Origin: Bacteroidales bacterium UBA4116
GTDB lineage: Bacteria > Bacteroidota > Bacteroidia > Bacteroidales > Tannerellaceae
DNA: 40,417 nt
Reading direction: 5' to 3'
NCBI GenBank assembly: GCA_002381645.1
Contig: DFXE01000019.1
Location: forward strand, 1-40,417
In this document: positions 23,051-30,950 of the stretch, one piece after another
Numbering within the stretch: the stretch's first letter is position 1
How the letters are laid out: every line of letters starts with the position of its first letter
Position numbers and translations under genes: made by a program
Notes under the pieces: generated by a model
The model's input: the letters and a program-made list of their open reading frames with translations, nothing else
Told to the model about the DNA's origin: nothing
The model's database searches: none

Positions 23051-23457
23051 TTAATTCACCTGACGGTATTCGCCGGGCGTTACGCCTTCGTATTTCTTAA
23101 AGAAGCGTACAAAGTGCTGCGGGTACTGGAATCCGAGCATCTGTGCCACCTGTGTAATCGTCTGGTCGGGATTCATCAGGTTTTCTTTTGCCATTTGCAA
23201 CATCTTTAGCTGTATGTATTCTTTGGCCGATTTACCCGTTTCGCGTTTGACCAGATCGCCGAAATAGTTGGGCGAAAGGAATACTTTATCGGCAAAATAT
23301 TGTACGGTAGGTATTCCGTGGGTAGACGGCATACCGGAATAGAGATAATCGTCGATCAGCTTTTCGAAACGTGCCAATGAGTCGAGGTGCATATCCTGAC
23401 GAGTGATAAACTGTCTTTCGTAGAAACGCATGCAGTAATCGAGCAATAGTTCCAGAT
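23051..23457 (-). pseudogene. C-terminal part of IS-interrupted AraC regulator
   Basis: This holds the two HTH motifs of an AraC/XylS regulator: SPNYFGDLVKRETGKSAKEY and ITQVAQMLGFQYPQHFVRFF, ending KKYEGVTPGEYRQVN. In frame, upstream of the internal ATG at 23446, it reads NLELLLDYCMRFYERQFITR, which continues the N-terminal fragment ending GLVTTNL at 26097-26586. Removing the IS and one CCAGAT copy joins the two into 296 codons plus stop (891 bp). A short HTH-only protein from the ATG at 23446 could still be made if transcribed, but it would lack the sensing domain. Confidence 0.92.
23452..23457. repeat. Target site duplication, left copy
   Basis: CCAGAT directly abuts the IS end beginning TGGAAA at 23458; the identical copy is at 26097-26102. 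Confidence 0.85.
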
Positions 23458-23594
23458 TGGAAATAACAACGAAAGGAACCCCCGTTCGCCAATCTAAATT
23501 GACCCCTTGGAAAGTTTTTGTTTAGGAGTAAAAAAAGCAGTCATTTTTTGTTTGTAAAAAGCCATCATTTTTGTCGGTTTTTACTAATTAATTT

Positions 23595-24341
23595 TTACAA
23601 ATATAAACATTCCTGGTTAGATTTTTTTCTTCTGAGTGATTCACCGAAGAGTTCTACTCTGACCGATTGATGTACTATCCTGTCCAATACAGCATCAGCA
23701 ATAGTTTTCTCCCCTATAATGTCATACCATTCTTTGACCGGTATCTGTGATGTAATCAGCGTAGACCTTTTACCGTGCCTGTCTTCTATGATATCCAGTA
23801 ATGTAACTCTTGCTTGGGAATCAAAAGGTTGCAATCCAAAGTCATCCAAAATAAGCAGGTCTGTCCTCTCTATCCTCTTGAGCTCAGTCAGGTTAGTGCC
23901 TTTGGCTTTAGCCAGTTTAAGCTGTCCCATCAACTTGGCTGTTGAAGCATATAGCACCCTATATCCCATCTGACAGGCATGAAAGCCTAATGCCGATGCC
24001 AGATAGCTTTTTCCTGTTCCTGTACTGCCTGTGATAAACAGGTCCTTGTGTTCCTTAATGAAGTCCAGCGATGCCAGCCTGTGTACTTCATTCTTATCCA
24101 GTCCCCTTTCTACAGCGTAGTCCAGTTGTTCCAGCGATGCCTTATAGCGGAAGTTAGCCAGCTTAATAAGTCTGGCTATGGATTTGTTCTTACGGTCATC
24201 CCATTCACTGTTTACCAGCAAGGCTATGAACTGGTCGGGTGTTAATGTCTCTTTAATGGAGCCTTCCAGATTGGTTTTAAAAGCTTCATACATGCCAAAT
24301 AAGCGCATCTGGCGTAACTTGTCTAATGTTTGATTATTCAT
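23595..24341 (-). CDS. istB: IS21 ATPase helper IstB
   Basis: A 248-residue AAA+ ATPase of the IstB/DnaC-like type. Walker A is GSTGTGKS (residues 105-112) and Walker B is LLILDDFG (162-169). The N-terminal ~95 residues are the helical IstA-contact and DNA-binding part. The box SQIPVKEWYDII follows (sensor region), and the end has RLVHQS-like RIVHQSVRVEL. IstB helps IstA choose and bend target DNA. It lies 23 bp downstream of istA. Confidence 0.95.
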   Translation of the reverse strand: MNNQTLDKLRQMRLFGMYEAFKTNLEGSIKETLTPDQFIALLVNSEWDDRKNKSIARLIKLANFRYKASLEQLDYAVERGLDKNEVHRLASLDFIKEHKDLFITGSTGTGKSYLASALGFHACQMGYRVLYASTAKLMGQLKLAKAKGTNLTELKRIERTDLLILDDFGLQPFDSQARVTLLDIIEDRHGKRSTLITSQIPVKEWYDIIGEKTIADAVLDRIVHQSVRVELFGESLRRKKSNQECLYL

Positions 24342-24364
24342 AATTTATCTTTTGTTTTAGGTGT

Positions 24365-25906
24365 TTATTGATAATAGTCTTTTCCCCTGATGTTTTTATG
24401 GTTGGGTATACGTGCAGCTTCATCTTCAAGTTTTAGCTTATCCAGGCGCTTGTTCAATATCTCTTCTATGACCCGGTATCCATATTGCCCAAAGGATTGT
24501 GCGCAGCGGCAGGCGTCTATTAGCCGTTCGTTACCTACACGCCTGGAGAAACTCAGTATACCCGAACAAGACTTGTAGGCCTGCTCAGGATATGTTTTTT
24601 CCTCCAGTACTTTGGCTATGTACTCTGCTACATCCTCATGTATATCCATGGCCTGGGAGATGAACTTCTCGGCGGACCATTCGGTCAGGAACTGGTGTTG
24701 GGAGGCCAGGTGTTCCGTGTTGGTCGTATATTGGTATTTACGCCTGTTACGCACATGCTGGGCAATAAGTTCATGGCGGTAGTAAACTTCCACAGACTGC
24801 GATGAGTAAAGGACTTTGACTGTTTTACCAATGTATTTATAGGGTACGCTGTAATAATGGGTATCCACCCCTAAACGTATATATCCGTTCTTCCAGACGG
24901 TAAGCTGAGCCTGCTCTTTTAACTCATAACGTATCGGGTTCAGATTCTGCAACACATCACGCTCAATCTCCTCGAACTGTTGCCTGCGGCTGTACTCCCG
25001 TTTATACATGGGAGTATTGTTGTGTATCTCTAAAGCAACCCGGATAGCTGCGTTCAAAGAGGATAGATCATAAAAGATACGTTTGTCCAGTTTGGTAAAG
25101 ATTGTTTTATATACCAGCTTTACCGCTCCTTCTACCAGGGACTTGTCCCGTGGTTTGTAGGCTCTTGCCGGAAGGACTGTCATTGAGTAATGTTCGGCAA
25201 AGCAGGCGAAAGACTCGTTCAATACCGCTTCGTATTTACTACCCTTGGTTACGGCTGCCCTCAGGTTATCGGGCACAACCACCAAAGGTACGCCCTCAAA
25301 ATAGATTAGAGCGTTCTCACAAGCCCGTATAAGGTCTTCTTTCTTCTGGCTGGATACTGCTTCTACATAGGTTAGCTGGCTGCAGCCCAAAATGGCTACA
25401 AAGACTTCTACTTCGGTCTTGGTACCATCTCCATTATCCAGATGTAGTTTTTGGCCTGTAAAGTCAATGTACATCTTGTCCCCGGCTTTATGCTCGATAT
25501 GCATGACCGGACGATGCTGGGCTAAATACAGACGGATAAAACCACAGAAGCGGGAGATACCGTAACCTTCAGGATACTTCTCTATATACTGTCTGTAGAG
25601 CATCTCTTTGGTGACGCCCTTACGTTTGAGTTCCCTGCATATACCCGGAAGCAGAGCTTCCAGATCTATCTGGCGCTGGCTTTTCTCCGGATGGGCAGCC
25701 ACCAGAAACTTCTGGGATAGCTCCAGATCGCTCATCGCGGAAAAGGCTTCGTAACTAAGGCCGGAGCTAAGGAAAATGTGCAGGTACTTCTTGATGGTGT
25801 TGCGTGAGATAAACAACATGCCGGCAATGGCTTTGGTACCTTTGCCCTGATTGTAAAGACGGATTACTTGTCGTAGTTTTAACATACTAATGGTTTTGTT
25901 AGACAT
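24365..25906 (-). CDS. istA: IS21 transposase IstA
   Basis: A 513-residue transposase. The N-terminus has an HTH (LRQVIRLYNQGKGTKAIAGM, then ISRNTIKKYL). The RNase-H-like catalytic core spans about 135-265, with likely acidic triad D148 (MYIDFTG), D213 (VVPDNLR) and E259 (KSLVEGAV). The C-terminal region (VWKNGYIRLGVDTHYYSVP, about 350) is the typical IstA tail. It cuts and joins the IS ends. The length is normal for the family and no frameshift is seen, so the copy appears functional. Confidence 0.95.
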   Translation of the reverse strand: MSNKTISMLKLRQVIRLYNQGKGTKAIAGMLFISRNTIKKYLHIFLSSGLSYEAFSAMSDLELSQKFLVAAHPEKSQRQIDLEALLPGICRELKRKGVTKEMLYRQYIEKYPEGYGISRFCGFIRLYLAQHRPVMHIEHKAGDKMYIDFTGQKLHLDNGDGTKTEVEVFVAILGCSQLTYVEAVSSQKKEDLIRACENALIYFEGVPLVVVPDNLRAAVTKGSKYEAVLNESFACFAEHYSMTVLPARAYKPRDKSLVEGAVKLVYKTIFTKLDKRIFYDLSSLNAAIRVALEIHNNTPMYKREYSRRQQFEEIERDVLQNLNPIRYELKEQAQLTVWKNGYIRLGVDTHYYSVPYKYIGKTVKVLYSSQSVEVYYRHELIAQHVRNRRKYQYTTNTEHLASQHQFLTEWSAEKFISQAMDIHEDVAEYIAKVLEEKTYPEQAYKSCSGILSFSRRVGNERLIDACRCAQSFGQYGYRVIEEILNKRLDKLKLEDEAARIPNHKNIRGKDYYQ

Positions 25907-25998
25907 GATGATAAATTTTTGTTGCTCAGAGTTTAAGTAACAAAAATTTTAACACTTTAAAACAAAACTGACAAGCTTCGGTTTTACTCTTCTTTCAC

Positions 25999-26096
25999 GG
26001 GGTCAATTTAAACTGCAACAAAGGGGTCAGTTTAGATTGTTACATGGGGGTCAATTTGGATTGGCGGAACGGGGTCAACTTACGCAAATTTTTCCA
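25999..26096 (-). repeat. 24-bp-period terminal repeats of the IS21 element
   Basis: GGGGTCA begins at 25999, 26023, 26047 and 26071, exactly 24 bp apart, each followed by A/T-rich words such as ATTTAAACTG or GTTTAGATTG. The left end (23477-23506) has two copies in inverted orientation. These are the expected IstA binding sites. Confidence 0.85.
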
Positions 26097-26102
26097 CCAG
26101 AT
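26097..26102. repeat. Target site duplication, right copy
   Basis: CCAGAT follows the IS end TTTCCA; it duplicates 23452-23457. Confidence 0.85.
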
Positions 26103-26586
26103 TGGTAGTTACCAGCCCTTTCGTATGTTTGTCGATAGGGTGTTGCAGCTCCGTTTCTATAATATTCAGGCAGTTATCAATAATCATGCGTTCTTCTTCC
26201 GAGAGGTGCAGGGCTTCGTTTGACTCATACGAGAAGAAGGTGTATTTCTTTATTTTCTGCCCGAGTGGCGTACCGTTTATAAAATCGGGATGGAATACTA
26301 CTCCTTTGGCCACGTTAGGTACTCCGTCGAGGGTAGTGTAACCGATGGTCTGTCCCGGGGCAAAACTGACAACAGTCTGGTCGTCGAAATCATATCGTGT
26401 CTTGCCGTAGTTCAACACGCAGCCTTTGGTTTCTTTCAGGAAGATGGAGTAAAAACCAACAGTCATCCGATAGGTTCCCTGACTTTCTGCTGTATTGAAT
26501 CTCACGAAGCCTACCTGCGGGTGGCGGGTGGTCATTCCATACAGTTTATTATACTGTTCGATGGTGTCGATTTTTATGATTTCCAT
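26097..26586 (-). pseudogene. N-terminal part of IS-interrupted AraC regulator
   Basis: Residues 1-~163 of an AraC-family protein: a sensing domain beginning MEIIKIDTIEQYNKLYGMTT, with cupin-like strands (HPQVGFVRFN, FYSIFLKETKGCVLNYGKT, VSFAPGQTIGYT) and helices ending HPIDKHTKGLVTTNL. The next residues, VEKFA-stop, are read from IS DNA. The continuation is at 23051-23457. A near-consensus promoter lies upstream (26611-26640), and 14-bp direct repeats in the divergent region may be its operators. As it stands it makes a regulator without a DNA-binding domain. Confidence 0.92.
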
Positions 26587-26610
26587 TCGTTTTCATTTTA
26601 ATTTCTACTA

Positions 26611-26640
26611 CAAAAGTAAAGGTTAATTTCTCATTTCAAA
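26611..26640 (-). promoter_or_regulatory. Promoter of the interrupted AraC gene
   Basis: On the minus strand TTTG (26640-26637), an 18-bp spacer and TACTTTTG (26618-26611) match the Bacteroidales -33/-7 pattern closely. The ATG is at 26586, so the leader is ~18 nt. Confidence 0.7.
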
Positions 26641-26659
26641 CACCTTATAATGATAAAGA

Positions 26660-26748
26660 GTAATCTGGGTAATGATTCCCGTAATTTTGGTTATACCGTT
26701 GTTTTTTGATGATATTTTCAGCCGGACAAAAACAGTAATCGGGGTAAT
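26660..26748. promoter_or_regulatory. Candidate AraC operators, two 14-bp direct repeats
   Basis: GTAATCTGGGTAAT (26660-26673) and GTAATCGGGGTAAT (26735-26748) differ at one base and are 75 bp apart start to start. A weaker relative (ATTGGGGTATAA) is near 26759. They lie between the divergent AraC and flavin reductase promoters, as expected for a regulator that controls both. Confidence 0.55.
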
Positions 26749-26790
26749 ATAATCATGAATTGGGGTATAAACCGATGGTTGGTTTTACCC

Positions 26791-26798
26791 TAATTTTG
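26791..26798 (+). promoter_or_regulatory. -7 box of the flavin reductase gene
   Basis: TAATTTTG is an exact TAnnTTTG match, ~67 nt upstream of the ATG at 26865. No matching -33 box is visible, which fits dependence on an activator. Confidence 0.55.
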
Positions 26799-26864
26799 GA
26801 GCTTGAAGATGAATGACAAAAGAGAATCAGAATCAACATGATTAATAACTAAAGAAAATAATGT

Positions 26865-27434
26865 ATGAAAAAGAATTTAGGCTCGGTACTGGCGTTATAT
26901 CCCACGCCCGCAGTAGTTATCGGAACAATGGTAAACGGTAAAGTAAACTGGGTATTGGTAGGACATGTGGGTATCGTCGGGCACGACCGTATCCTGATTT
27001 CACTGGCAAAGCCTCATTATACGAATCAGGGAGTTATTGAAACGGGTAAATTATCAGTGAATGTGGTGGACGAAAAGTTGTTGCCGCGTGCCGATTATGT
27101 CGGTATTGCCAGTGGCGCAAAGGTCGATAAATCCGAAGTATTCGCTTACCGGATGGGTGATGCGGGCGCACCTTTAATCGAAGACAGTCCGTTGGTGATG
27201 GAGTGCGAGGTAGTGGATAACTACCAGACGGAAACGTTTGATAACTTCATTTGCAAAATAGCGAATACGTATGTGGAAGAATCTGTGCTGAACGAAAAAG
27301 GAAAGGTGGATTATACGAAATTGAAACCTGTACTTTTCGAAATGCCTAACTATAATTACTTGGCGACCGGTGATGTGATAGCTAAATGCACCCGGTTGGG
27401 GAAGGAATACAAAGACCAACTTTTAAATAAATAA
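26865..27434 (+). CDS. Flavin reductase-like FMN-binding protein
   Basis: A 189-residue protein of the flavin reductase (FMN-binding split barrel) family: LALYPTPAVVIGTMVNGKVNWVL at the start, VGIVGHDRILISLAKPHYT, ETGKLSVNVVDEKLLPRADY and GIASGAKVDKSEVF, with APLIEDSPLVMECEV later. Such proteins bind FMN and reduce flavins or act as NADPH-dependent reductases. It is divergent from the broken AraC gene and likely belonged to its regulon with the leftward flavodoxin/SDR operon. It ends before a repeat-rich convergent terminator region. Confidence 0.88.
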   Translation: MKKNLGSVLALYPTPAVVIGTMVNGKVNWVLVGHVGIVGHDRILISLAKPHYTNQGVIETGKLSVNVVDEKLLPRADYVGIASGAKVDKSEVFAYRMGDAGAPLIEDSPLVMECEVVDNYQTETFDNFICKIANTYVEESVLNEKGKVDYTKLKPVLFEMPNYNYLATGDVIAKCTRLGKEYKDQLLNK

Positions 27435-27482
27435 TAATTTCCCCAGCATTTACTATGATGTGAAATAGCCACCCTATTTTTC

Positions 27483-27545
27483 GGTTAACAAAAGCCCCCT
27501 TGTTGTTTAATAAACAAGGGGCTTCTGTTAAACAGAGCCACCTGT
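27483..27545. repeat. Three 21-bp-period repeats (GTTAACAAAAGCCCC type)
   Basis: Units at 27483-27503, 27504-27524 and 27525-27545 contain TTAACA or TTAATA words followed by AGCCCC, GGGGCT or AGCCAC words. Reverse-complemented, the set matches the repeats at 18291-18353. As there, it lies between convergent genes. Confidence 0.6.
27493..27524. terminator. Bidirectional terminator in the repeat
   Basis: AGCCCC with TTGTT (27493-27504, one bulged C) pairs with AACAAGGGGCT (27513-27523). It separates the rightward flavin reductase gene from the leftward Crp-type gene. Confidence 0.7.
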
Positions 27546-27622
27546 TTTGCTACGGCAAAAACTACCTGCCTTCCGCCCTGAGCATTCCAATACTATATAA
27601 CTCCACTTTCGTAAATATTCAT

Positions 27623-28192
27623 TTATAGCAACCCAGCCCTCACCCTGCTTAATGTCTCCGGAGCCATTAAAAGGTAAGATGCAATATGAGCTATTGAAGC
27701 CCGTTTTGCTGCATCGGGATATTCCCGGCAGAATCGGTCGTAACGTTCGTGGGAACTTTCAAATCTCCATGAATCGGCTTTTCTTTGGGATACAACTAAC
27801 TTGTGTTCCAGTATGGATTGATACAACTTATTAATGTCTGCGTATTTATTAGACAAGTCTTTAAATTTCCCGTAATCCAGAAGATATATAACAGACGGTT
27901 CTATTGCTTCAACATTAAGCCTTGTCTGTTCTTTAAGGAATAAGCTTTCGAGACAGGTTGCAATATCTCCCTCACAAGAGAAATGCTCGGTAATGTTCCT
28001 CCCATCCTTATAATAAAACTGGCGGATAATGCCTTTTTCAATAATATACATATATCTGCTTATCTGCCCCTGTCTCAAAAAGATTTCGTCTTTCTGATAT
28101 TCCTTTCGCTCCAATATTGATGCAAATATCTCCATTGATTCTGAAGAAAGGACAGCATTGTATTTGCTTGATAATTTCTTGATTACTTCCAT
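27623..28192 (-). CDS. Crp/Fnr-family regulator
   Basis: From ATG 28192 (MEVIKKLSSKYNAVLSSES, 189 residues). A longer frame to 28261 is excluded because its start lies upstream of a -7 box at 28222-28215. Residues ~20-120 form a cyclic-nucleotide-binding-type domain (EIFLRQGQISRYMYIIEKGI, RNITEHFSCEGDIATCLES). The C-terminal part has a winged HTH region ending LLMAPETLSRVRAGLL, which is shorter than usual. No Fnr-type cysteine cluster is present. It is divergent from the glyoxalase-fold operon and probably controls it, perhaps through the palindrome at 28249-28260. Confidence 0.85.
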   Translation of the reverse strand: MEVIKKLSSKYNAVLSSESMEIFASILERKEYQKDEIFLRQGQISRYMYIIEKGIIRQFYYKDGRNITEHFSCEGDIATCLESLFLKEQTRLNVEAIEPSVIYLLDYGKFKDLSNKYADINKLYQSILEHKLVVSQRKADSWRFESSHERYDRFCREYPDAAKRASIAHIASYLLMAPETLSRVRAGLL

Positions 28193-28214
28193 AATGCAGA
28201 TGCTATAACTAACA

Positions 28215-28222
28215 CAAAGATA
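28215..28222 (-). promoter_or_regulatory. -7 box of the Crp-type gene
   Basis: The minus strand reads TATCTTTG, an exact TAnnTTTG match, ~23 nt before the chosen ATG. Confidence 0.6.
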
Positions 28223-28248
28223 ATGCTTTTGTCCGGATAGACCGAAAC

Positions 28249-28260
28249 TGACGCACGTCA
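28249..28260. promoter_or_regulatory. Palindromic operator candidate
   Basis: TGACGCACGTCA has perfect TGACG/CGTCA half-sites around CA. It lies between the divergent Crp-type and glyoxalase-fold genes, just before the -33 position of the latter, so it could be the site of the Crp-type protein. Confidence 0.45.
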
Positions 28261-28283
28261 TTTAGCATCCTATTTCCGGTATT

Positions 28284-28291
28284 TACCTTTG
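28284..28291 (+). promoter_or_regulatory. -7 box of the glyoxalase-fold operon
   Basis: TACCTTTG is an exact TAnnTTTG match, ~36 nt before the ATG at 28327. Confidence 0.6.
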
Positions 28292-28326
28292 TACAAGTTA
28301 AGAGTATAAATTAAAAACAAGTAATA

Positions 28327-28713
28327 ATGAAAATCGAACATTTGGCAATCTGGGCGGATGATATAGAGTTGCTCCGCGAGTTTTATACGAAGTATTTTAA
28401 TCTTAGTTGTAATAATAAGTATGTAAACCCTAAAAGGGGCTTTTCATCTTACTTCTTATCCTTTGGAGAGGATAAAACCCGTATTGAATTAATGCATATT
28501 TCCGATATGACAGAGCCTGCAAGCAGAGGAAACTTGAAAGGATTGGCACATTTCGCTATCTCAGTGGGAGGAAAAGATGCGGTAGATACCCTTACGGAAA
28601 AGCTACGCACAGACGGGTATACAATAGCCGGCGAGCCACGAACAAGCGGAGACGGGTATTATGAGAGCGTTGTTTTAGACCCGGAAGGTAATTACGTGGA
28701 AATTGTTGGATAA
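28327..28713 (+). CDS. VOC (glyoxalase-fold) protein
   Basis: A 128-residue vicinal-oxygen-chelate protein with two beta-alpha-beta-beta-beta units: MKIEHLAIWADDIELLREFY (metal-ligand His at residue 5), then TRIELMHIS, and the second unit LAHFAISVGGKDAVDTL with a late SVVLDPEGNYVEIVG (likely metal-ligand Glu). Members include glyoxalase I, dioxygenases and resistance proteins; the substrate cannot be assigned. It is the first gene of an operon with the DUF1349 and HAD genes (gaps 29 and 12 bp). Confidence 0.88.
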   Translation: MKIEHLAIWADDIELLREFYTKYFNLSCNNKYVNPKRGFSSYFLSFGEDKTRIELMHISDMTEPASRGNLKGLAHFAISVGGKDAVDTLTEKLRTDGYTIAGEPRTSGDGYYESVVLDPEGNYVEIVG

Positions 28714-28742
28714 AGTCAGGTATCATATTAATAAATCAAATC

Positions 28743-29411
28743 ATGAAAAAAGTTTCAGGAATTATCATTTTAATGATTAACATATTAACAGTAAATGTTA
28801 TGGCACAAAGTATGGATAAGATGAATTGGGAAAACGAACCCAATCAATGGAAGATAAATAATAAATCCGGATTTACCATGTCGGCACTACCTTTGACGGA
28901 TATCTGGGCGGTTACGCAGGGGTTTACAGTAGATAATGCCCACTTTTATTATGGTGTATATGGTGGAGAATTTGAAGTAAAAGTTAAAGTCTCTGCAAAA
29001 TTTGAATCGAGCTTCGACCAGGCAGGTTTGATGATTAAACAAGACTATAAAAACTGGATAAAAACCGGTTTTGAATATGTGGATGGAAAAACAAAGTTGA
29101 GTACCGTAGTAACCCATAACGCCAGCGATTGGAGTATTCTAGACCTTGATGGTTCTCCTACTTTCATTTGGTTGAAAATCATCCGTCGTATCAATACGTT
29201 GTATGTATATTATTCTTACAACGATAAAGAATACACCATGATGCGTACCTGCTGGATGGAAGATAATTGTCCGCTGAAAGTCGGAATAATGGCGGCAAGC
29301 CCCGAAGGCAGCGGTTTCAATGCTTTCTTTGAAAACTATGAGGTAAAGCACTTGCCCGACCTTCGACGTATTAAATGGGCTGCCGAACAGCAGGAAAACG
29401 GACTACATTAA
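28743..29411 (+). CDS. Secreted DUF1349-family protein
   Basis: A signal peptide is visible (MKKVSGIIILMINILTVN, then VMAQ, cleavage near residue 22). The mature protein has the concanavalin-like DUF1349 pattern: MNWENEPNQWKINNKSGFTM, DIWAVTQGF, FEVKVKVSAKFESSFDQAGL, IKQDYKNWIKTGFEYVDG, VGIMAASPEGSGFNAFFENY. The family is a beta-sandwich possibly binding sugars, without a proven function. Exported, probably periplasmic. Middle gene of the operon. Confidence 0.85.
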   Translation: MKKVSGIIILMINILTVNVMAQSMDKMNWENEPNQWKINNKSGFTMSALPLTDIWAVTQGFTVDNAHFYYGVYGGEFEVKVKVSAKFESSFDQAGLMIKQDYKNWIKTGFEYVDGKTKLSTVVTHNASDWSILDLDGSPTFIWLKIIRRINTLYVYYSYNDKEYTMMRTCWMEDNCPLKVGIMAASPEGSGFNAFFENYEVKHLPDLRRIKWAAEQQENGLH

Positions 29412-29423
29412 TAATCTACTGTA

Positions 29424-30029
29424 ATGAAGCAGATTAAAAATATAGTTTTCGATTTTGGCGGTGTGTTGCTCGACTGGAATCCGAGGTATCTCTACCGTAC
29501 CTTCTTTTGGGATGAAAAAGAAATGGAGTACTTTCTTACGAATGTTTGCAATGACGAATGGAATGCGGAGCAGGATAAAGGACGCTCCTTTGAAGAAGGT
29601 GTTAAGTTATTGCAATGGCAACATCCCGAATATAGGGAAGCCATAGCCCTGTTTGCAGACAGATGGGAGGATATGCTCAGATGCGAATTGCCGGAAACGG
29701 TAAGCCTGTTGCGTAAACTCAAAAACGATGGATATGGTATTTATGGCTTGACAAACTGGTCGGCAGAAACAATAGGGATAGCTTATCGCAGATACGACTT
29801 TTTTAAATTGTTCGATGGTATTGTTGTTTCGGGAGAAGAAAAACTGATTAAGCCTGATAAACGGATTTATCAAGTTTTACTAGACCGTTATAAACTTGAT
29901 TCCGAAGAATCTGTATTTATTGATGATAATCCCGCCAATATAGAGGCAGCATGGGAATTGGGATTTAATGTTATCCTTTTCAATAATGCCACCCAAGTCA
30001 AGGAATATTTATCAGAGATTATTAATTGA
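29424..30029 (+). CDS. HAD-superfamily phosphatase
   Basis: A 201-residue HAD hydrolase. Motif I is VFDFGGVLLDWNPRYL (nucleophile Asp ~10; the second position is Gly rather than Asp, as in the YihX/epoxide-hydrolase-like group). Motif II is YGLTNWSAE. Motif III is KPDKRIYQVLL, and motif IV is VFIDDNPANIEAA. It probably dephosphorylates a small sugar or nucleotide phosphate. It is the last gene of the three-gene operon; a new AraC gene follows. Confidence 0.9.
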   Translation: MKQIKNIVFDFGGVLLDWNPRYLYRTFFWDEKEMEYFLTNVCNDEWNAEQDKGRSFEEGVKLLQWQHPEYREAIALFADRWEDMLRCELPETVSLLRKLKNDGYGIYGLTNWSAETIGIAYRRYDFFKLFDGIVVSGEEKLIKPDKRIYQVLLDRYKLDSEESVFIDDNPANIEAAWELGFNVILFNNATQVKEYLSEIIN

Positions 30030-30134
30030 AAGAAAGGTGTTTAAGGTTTGAAGATAGTTGAAGGAGTGTAACAGCAAGCCAACATTATGTTCCAGTCATT
30101 TGTTATAATCAGCAGTAAAAATATCAGTATCAAT

Positions 30135-30950
30135 ATGCAGACAGACATCATTCCTTTGCATGACATGGAGGACAATATAATCATCCGGAGGATAGAGCAG
30201 AGTATCTCTTTGAATTTTAATGGTATCCACCGCCATAACTTTTATGAGATATTGTATTTTTCGTATGCGGAAGAAGGATGTACACATAATATAGATTTTA
30301 AAGAATCTACAATCAAAACCAACAGCATCTATATGCTGAAACCGGGACAGGTGTATCATCTGGAACTGACAAATCAAAGAGGATACCTGATAGCCATTAA
30401 ACCCGAATACCTCAATTCTTTCCACCACCACTTCGACAGCTTCCTGCACTTCACTCTCCCTGACGAGATACCGATGGATGAAAATGACCTGTATACCGCT
30501 GTACAGATAATACAGTTGATCCACAACGAATTATCATTAAAAAAACGGGAGGACCTGGTCTCGGGTCTGACTGGTACGTTAATCACACAACTTATTCTTT
30601 CTATCAACGATAACATTAAAAAATCAGGTATCGACAAACGTCTCCTCAAACTAATCGCATTAATTGATAAATATTACCTGACAGAGCGTGAAGTAAACTT
30701 TTATGCAACCCAAATGTCCCTTAGTGAAAAAAGATTGGGAGTGTTGAGCAAACAATCGTTAGGACATACAGTCAAAGGACTTATTCAGCAACGTATGCTT
30801 CTCGAAGCCAAGCGGCTTATTAACCACGGGAACTTATCTTTCAAAAGCATTGCTTTCCAGCTTGGCTTTGTAGATGCATCTTATTTCTCCCGGTTCTTTA
30901 AGAAATATTCGGGTATTACGCCCGAACAATTTAAGGCATCTTTGAGATAA
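30135..30950 (+). CDS. AraC-family regulator
   Basis: I prefer ATG 30135 (MQTDIIPLHDMEDNII, 271 residues) over the in-frame ATG at 30087, because the extra residues look non-native; this is not certain. Residues ~15-110 resemble a cupin sensing domain (GIHRHNFYEILYFSYAEEGC, YMLKPGQVYHLEL). The C-terminal ~100 residues contain the HTH pair (VNFYATQMSLSEKRLGVLSK; LSFKSIAFQLGFVDASYFSR). The gene precedes an orphan solute-binding protein gene and may regulate it or the upstream operon. Confidence 0.85.
   Translation: MQTDIIPLHDMEDNIIIRRIEQSISLNFNGIHRHNFYEILYFSYAEEGCTHNIDFKESTIKTNSIYMLKPGQVYHLELTNQRGYLIAIKPEYLNSFHHHFDSFLHFTLPDEIPMDENDLYTAVQIIQLIHNELSLKKREDLVSGLTGTLITQLILSINDNIKKSGIDKRLLKLIALIDKYYLTEREVNFYATQMSLSEKRLGVLSKQSLGHTVKGLIQQRMLLEAKRLINHGNLSFKSIAFQLGFVDASYFSRFFKKYSGITPEQFKASLR

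Larger units (their letters stand above)
23458..26096 (-). mobile_element. IS21-family insertion sequence (2639 bp)
   Basis: The element begins TGGAAA and ends TTTCCA, with imperfect ~50-bp inverted ends that both contain CCGTT, CGCCAATC and AAATTGACCCC words. At the right end GGGGTCA units repeat every 24 bp (25999, 26023, 26047, 26071), matching the multiple terminal repeats bound by IstA. It encodes istA then istB leftward. The 6-bp duplication CCAGAT flanks it, within the IS21-family range (4-8 bp), and the host gene is restored in frame when it is removed. All parts look intact, so it may be active. I do not assign an IS name. Confidence 0.93.

Noticed and set aside
23470..23490. IS end at the GGAACCCCCG word with duplication TTTCG/TTTGCG
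   Set aside because: Those words are not identical. Placing the ends at TGGAAA and TTTCCA gives a perfect CCAGAT duplication and restores the AraC frame.
28193..28261. Longer N-terminus of the Crp-type regulator
   Set aside because: The extra start lies upstream of the -7 box at 28222-28215, and the added residues do not fit the family.
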